Below are positions 22,381 to 22,997 of a stretch of DNA of 22,997 bases, piece by piece; within the stretch, counting starts at the first letter, position 1; each line of letters opens with the position of its first letter. The notes beneath the pieces are model-generated. The model saw only the letters and a program-made list of their open reading frames with translations, had not been told where the DNA came from and did no database searches. Position numbers and translations under genes: made by a program. Source of the DNA: Bacillota bacterium. Lineage in GTDB: Bacteria > Bacillota > UBA4882 > UBA8346. Where the stretch lies: assembly GCA_023415835.1 (NCBI GenBank), contig JAEZJK010000076.1, positions 1 through 22,997 of the forward strand, given 5' to 3'.

Positions 22381-22997
22381 TTATTGGGGATCTCTACCCA
22401 GTGTTTTATCAAGATTCGCTAGGGCAACAATATAGTCTGATATTCCTTTGTAATACCCGATTAAAGCTACATCCACCTTGATCTGGACTTCCGAAATATC
22501 CATTGTGGTCGCCATCCCGGCGTCATAACGGGCTTGGGTCATCCGCAGGGTCTCTTGAGCCAAATTACTGGCGGCTTGGTTGGCCCGGGCTTTTTCCAGA
22601 GACGCTTCCAGATCTAACAGCGCTTCCTGGACATCTAAACGAATGTCGTCTTGTTTTTTGGATTCCGCTATTTGTTGCGCTTCTAACCCTTTCTTTGCCT
22701 CAGATACCGCGGATTGGGTTTTAAAACTATCGAAAAGCACGCCGGATAAATTTACCGCTACTGTTAGACTGTCTTCTTCCAAGGCATCAATTGCTGGATC
22801 GCTTTCACTGTTTGTCTTTTTGCCGATTGCCGCAATGGTAGGTTTATAACCCGCTTGCGCCAACTTAACGTAATTTTTAGCTATTTCAAGGTCTTTTACA
22901 GTATTAAGCATATCGGGATTGTGTTGCAACGCTTCTTCTAATAACGCCTGAAGCGAAAGAACAGTTTTTTCAGGTAATTGATATTGGGAAAGTTCGT
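22381..22997 (-). CDS. TolC-family outer-membrane efflux protein, C-terminal part
   Basis: The frame stays open to the right edge, so about 205 residues of the C-terminal half are visible; its N-terminus and signal lie outside. LLEEALQHNPDML is the TolC repeat start, and AVNLSGVLFDSFKTQSAV fits the strand that precedes the second coiled coil. It continues with long alpha-helical heptads (EAQQIAESKKQDDIRLDVQEA) and ends ARYDAGMATTMDISEVQ, the conserved TolC turn. TolC proteins form the trimeric tunnel through an outer membrane. It is first of a three-gene operon with the adaptor and pump. Its presence in a cotJ-bearing genome points to a diderm spore former. Confidence 0.88.
   Translation of the reverse strand, partial: ELSQYQLPEKTVLSLQALLEEALQHNPDMLNTVKDLEIAKNYVKLAQAGYKPTIAAIGKKTNSESDPAIDALEEDSLTVAVNLSGVLFDSFKTQSAVSEAKKGLEAQQIAESKKQDDIRLDVQEALLDLEASLEKARANQAASNLAQETLRMTQARYDAGMATTMDISEVQIKVDVALIGYYKGISDYIVALANLDKTLGRDPQ

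Overview
The window looks like a chromosomal segment of a diderm, endospore-forming member of the Bacillota (Firmicutes). Three observations support this. A complete cotJABC-type spore coat operon is present (9176-10189). An RND efflux operon has a TolC-type outer-membrane factor, a lipoprotein adaptor and an RND pump (18229-22997, minus strand), which only makes sense with an outer membrane. Strong GGAGG ribosome binding sites with ATG, GTG or TTG starts are typical of this phylum. The exact lineage (Limnochordia/Hydrogenispora-like, Halanaerobiales, Negativicutes or other) cannot be settled from the sequence alone.

Layout. 1-486: 3' end of a transposase and a gene-free stretch. 487-2861: B12-binding radical SAM protein, a small LiaF-type membrane protein overlapping it, and an FmdB-type zinc ribbon with its own promoter and terminator. 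2937-3073: a structured repeat. 3103-6259: argS, a YesL-like membrane protein, two nested palindromes and a YhcH-family protein. 6296-7735: an alpha/beta-hydrolase broken by an in-frame TAG, then a ferritin-like protein. 7738-8342: two small minus-strand genes of unknown function. 8343-8792: a palindrome-rich gene-free stretch. 8793-10278: a Cys-rich small protein, cotJA-cotJB-cotJC and a possible 26-residue membrane peptide. 10332-10737 (minus): an OsmC-family gene with a one-base frameshift. 10840-14157: FMN-binding glutamate-synthase-type protein, a CstR-like repressor and a DUF4139 secreted protein. 14158-14483: hairpin-rich gap. 14484-17826 (minus): dapL, a second copy of the structured repeat, and an ABC ATPase/permease pair led by a possible 21-residue peptide. 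18229-22997 (minus): the tripartite efflux operon.

The most unusual signal is not a protein. The intergenic gaps repeatedly contain nested palindromes: an outer stem of about 9-18 bp enclosing a separate inner hairpin. Two of them (2937-3073 and 15788-15930) are clearly diverged copies of one element of about 140 bp with a second conserved hairpin at its right end. Two more (5543-5621 and 5633-5715) have different stem sequences but the same architecture and a similar apical loop, (T/C)TAAA(G)CC. They could be a family of small mobile hairpin elements or structured RNAs. Other points of note are two broken genes (amber stop and frameshift), a DUF156 repressor whose metal-binding His is replaced by Gln while both Cys remain, and an ArgS with NVVN in place of the HIGH motif. 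All comparisons were made by eye.
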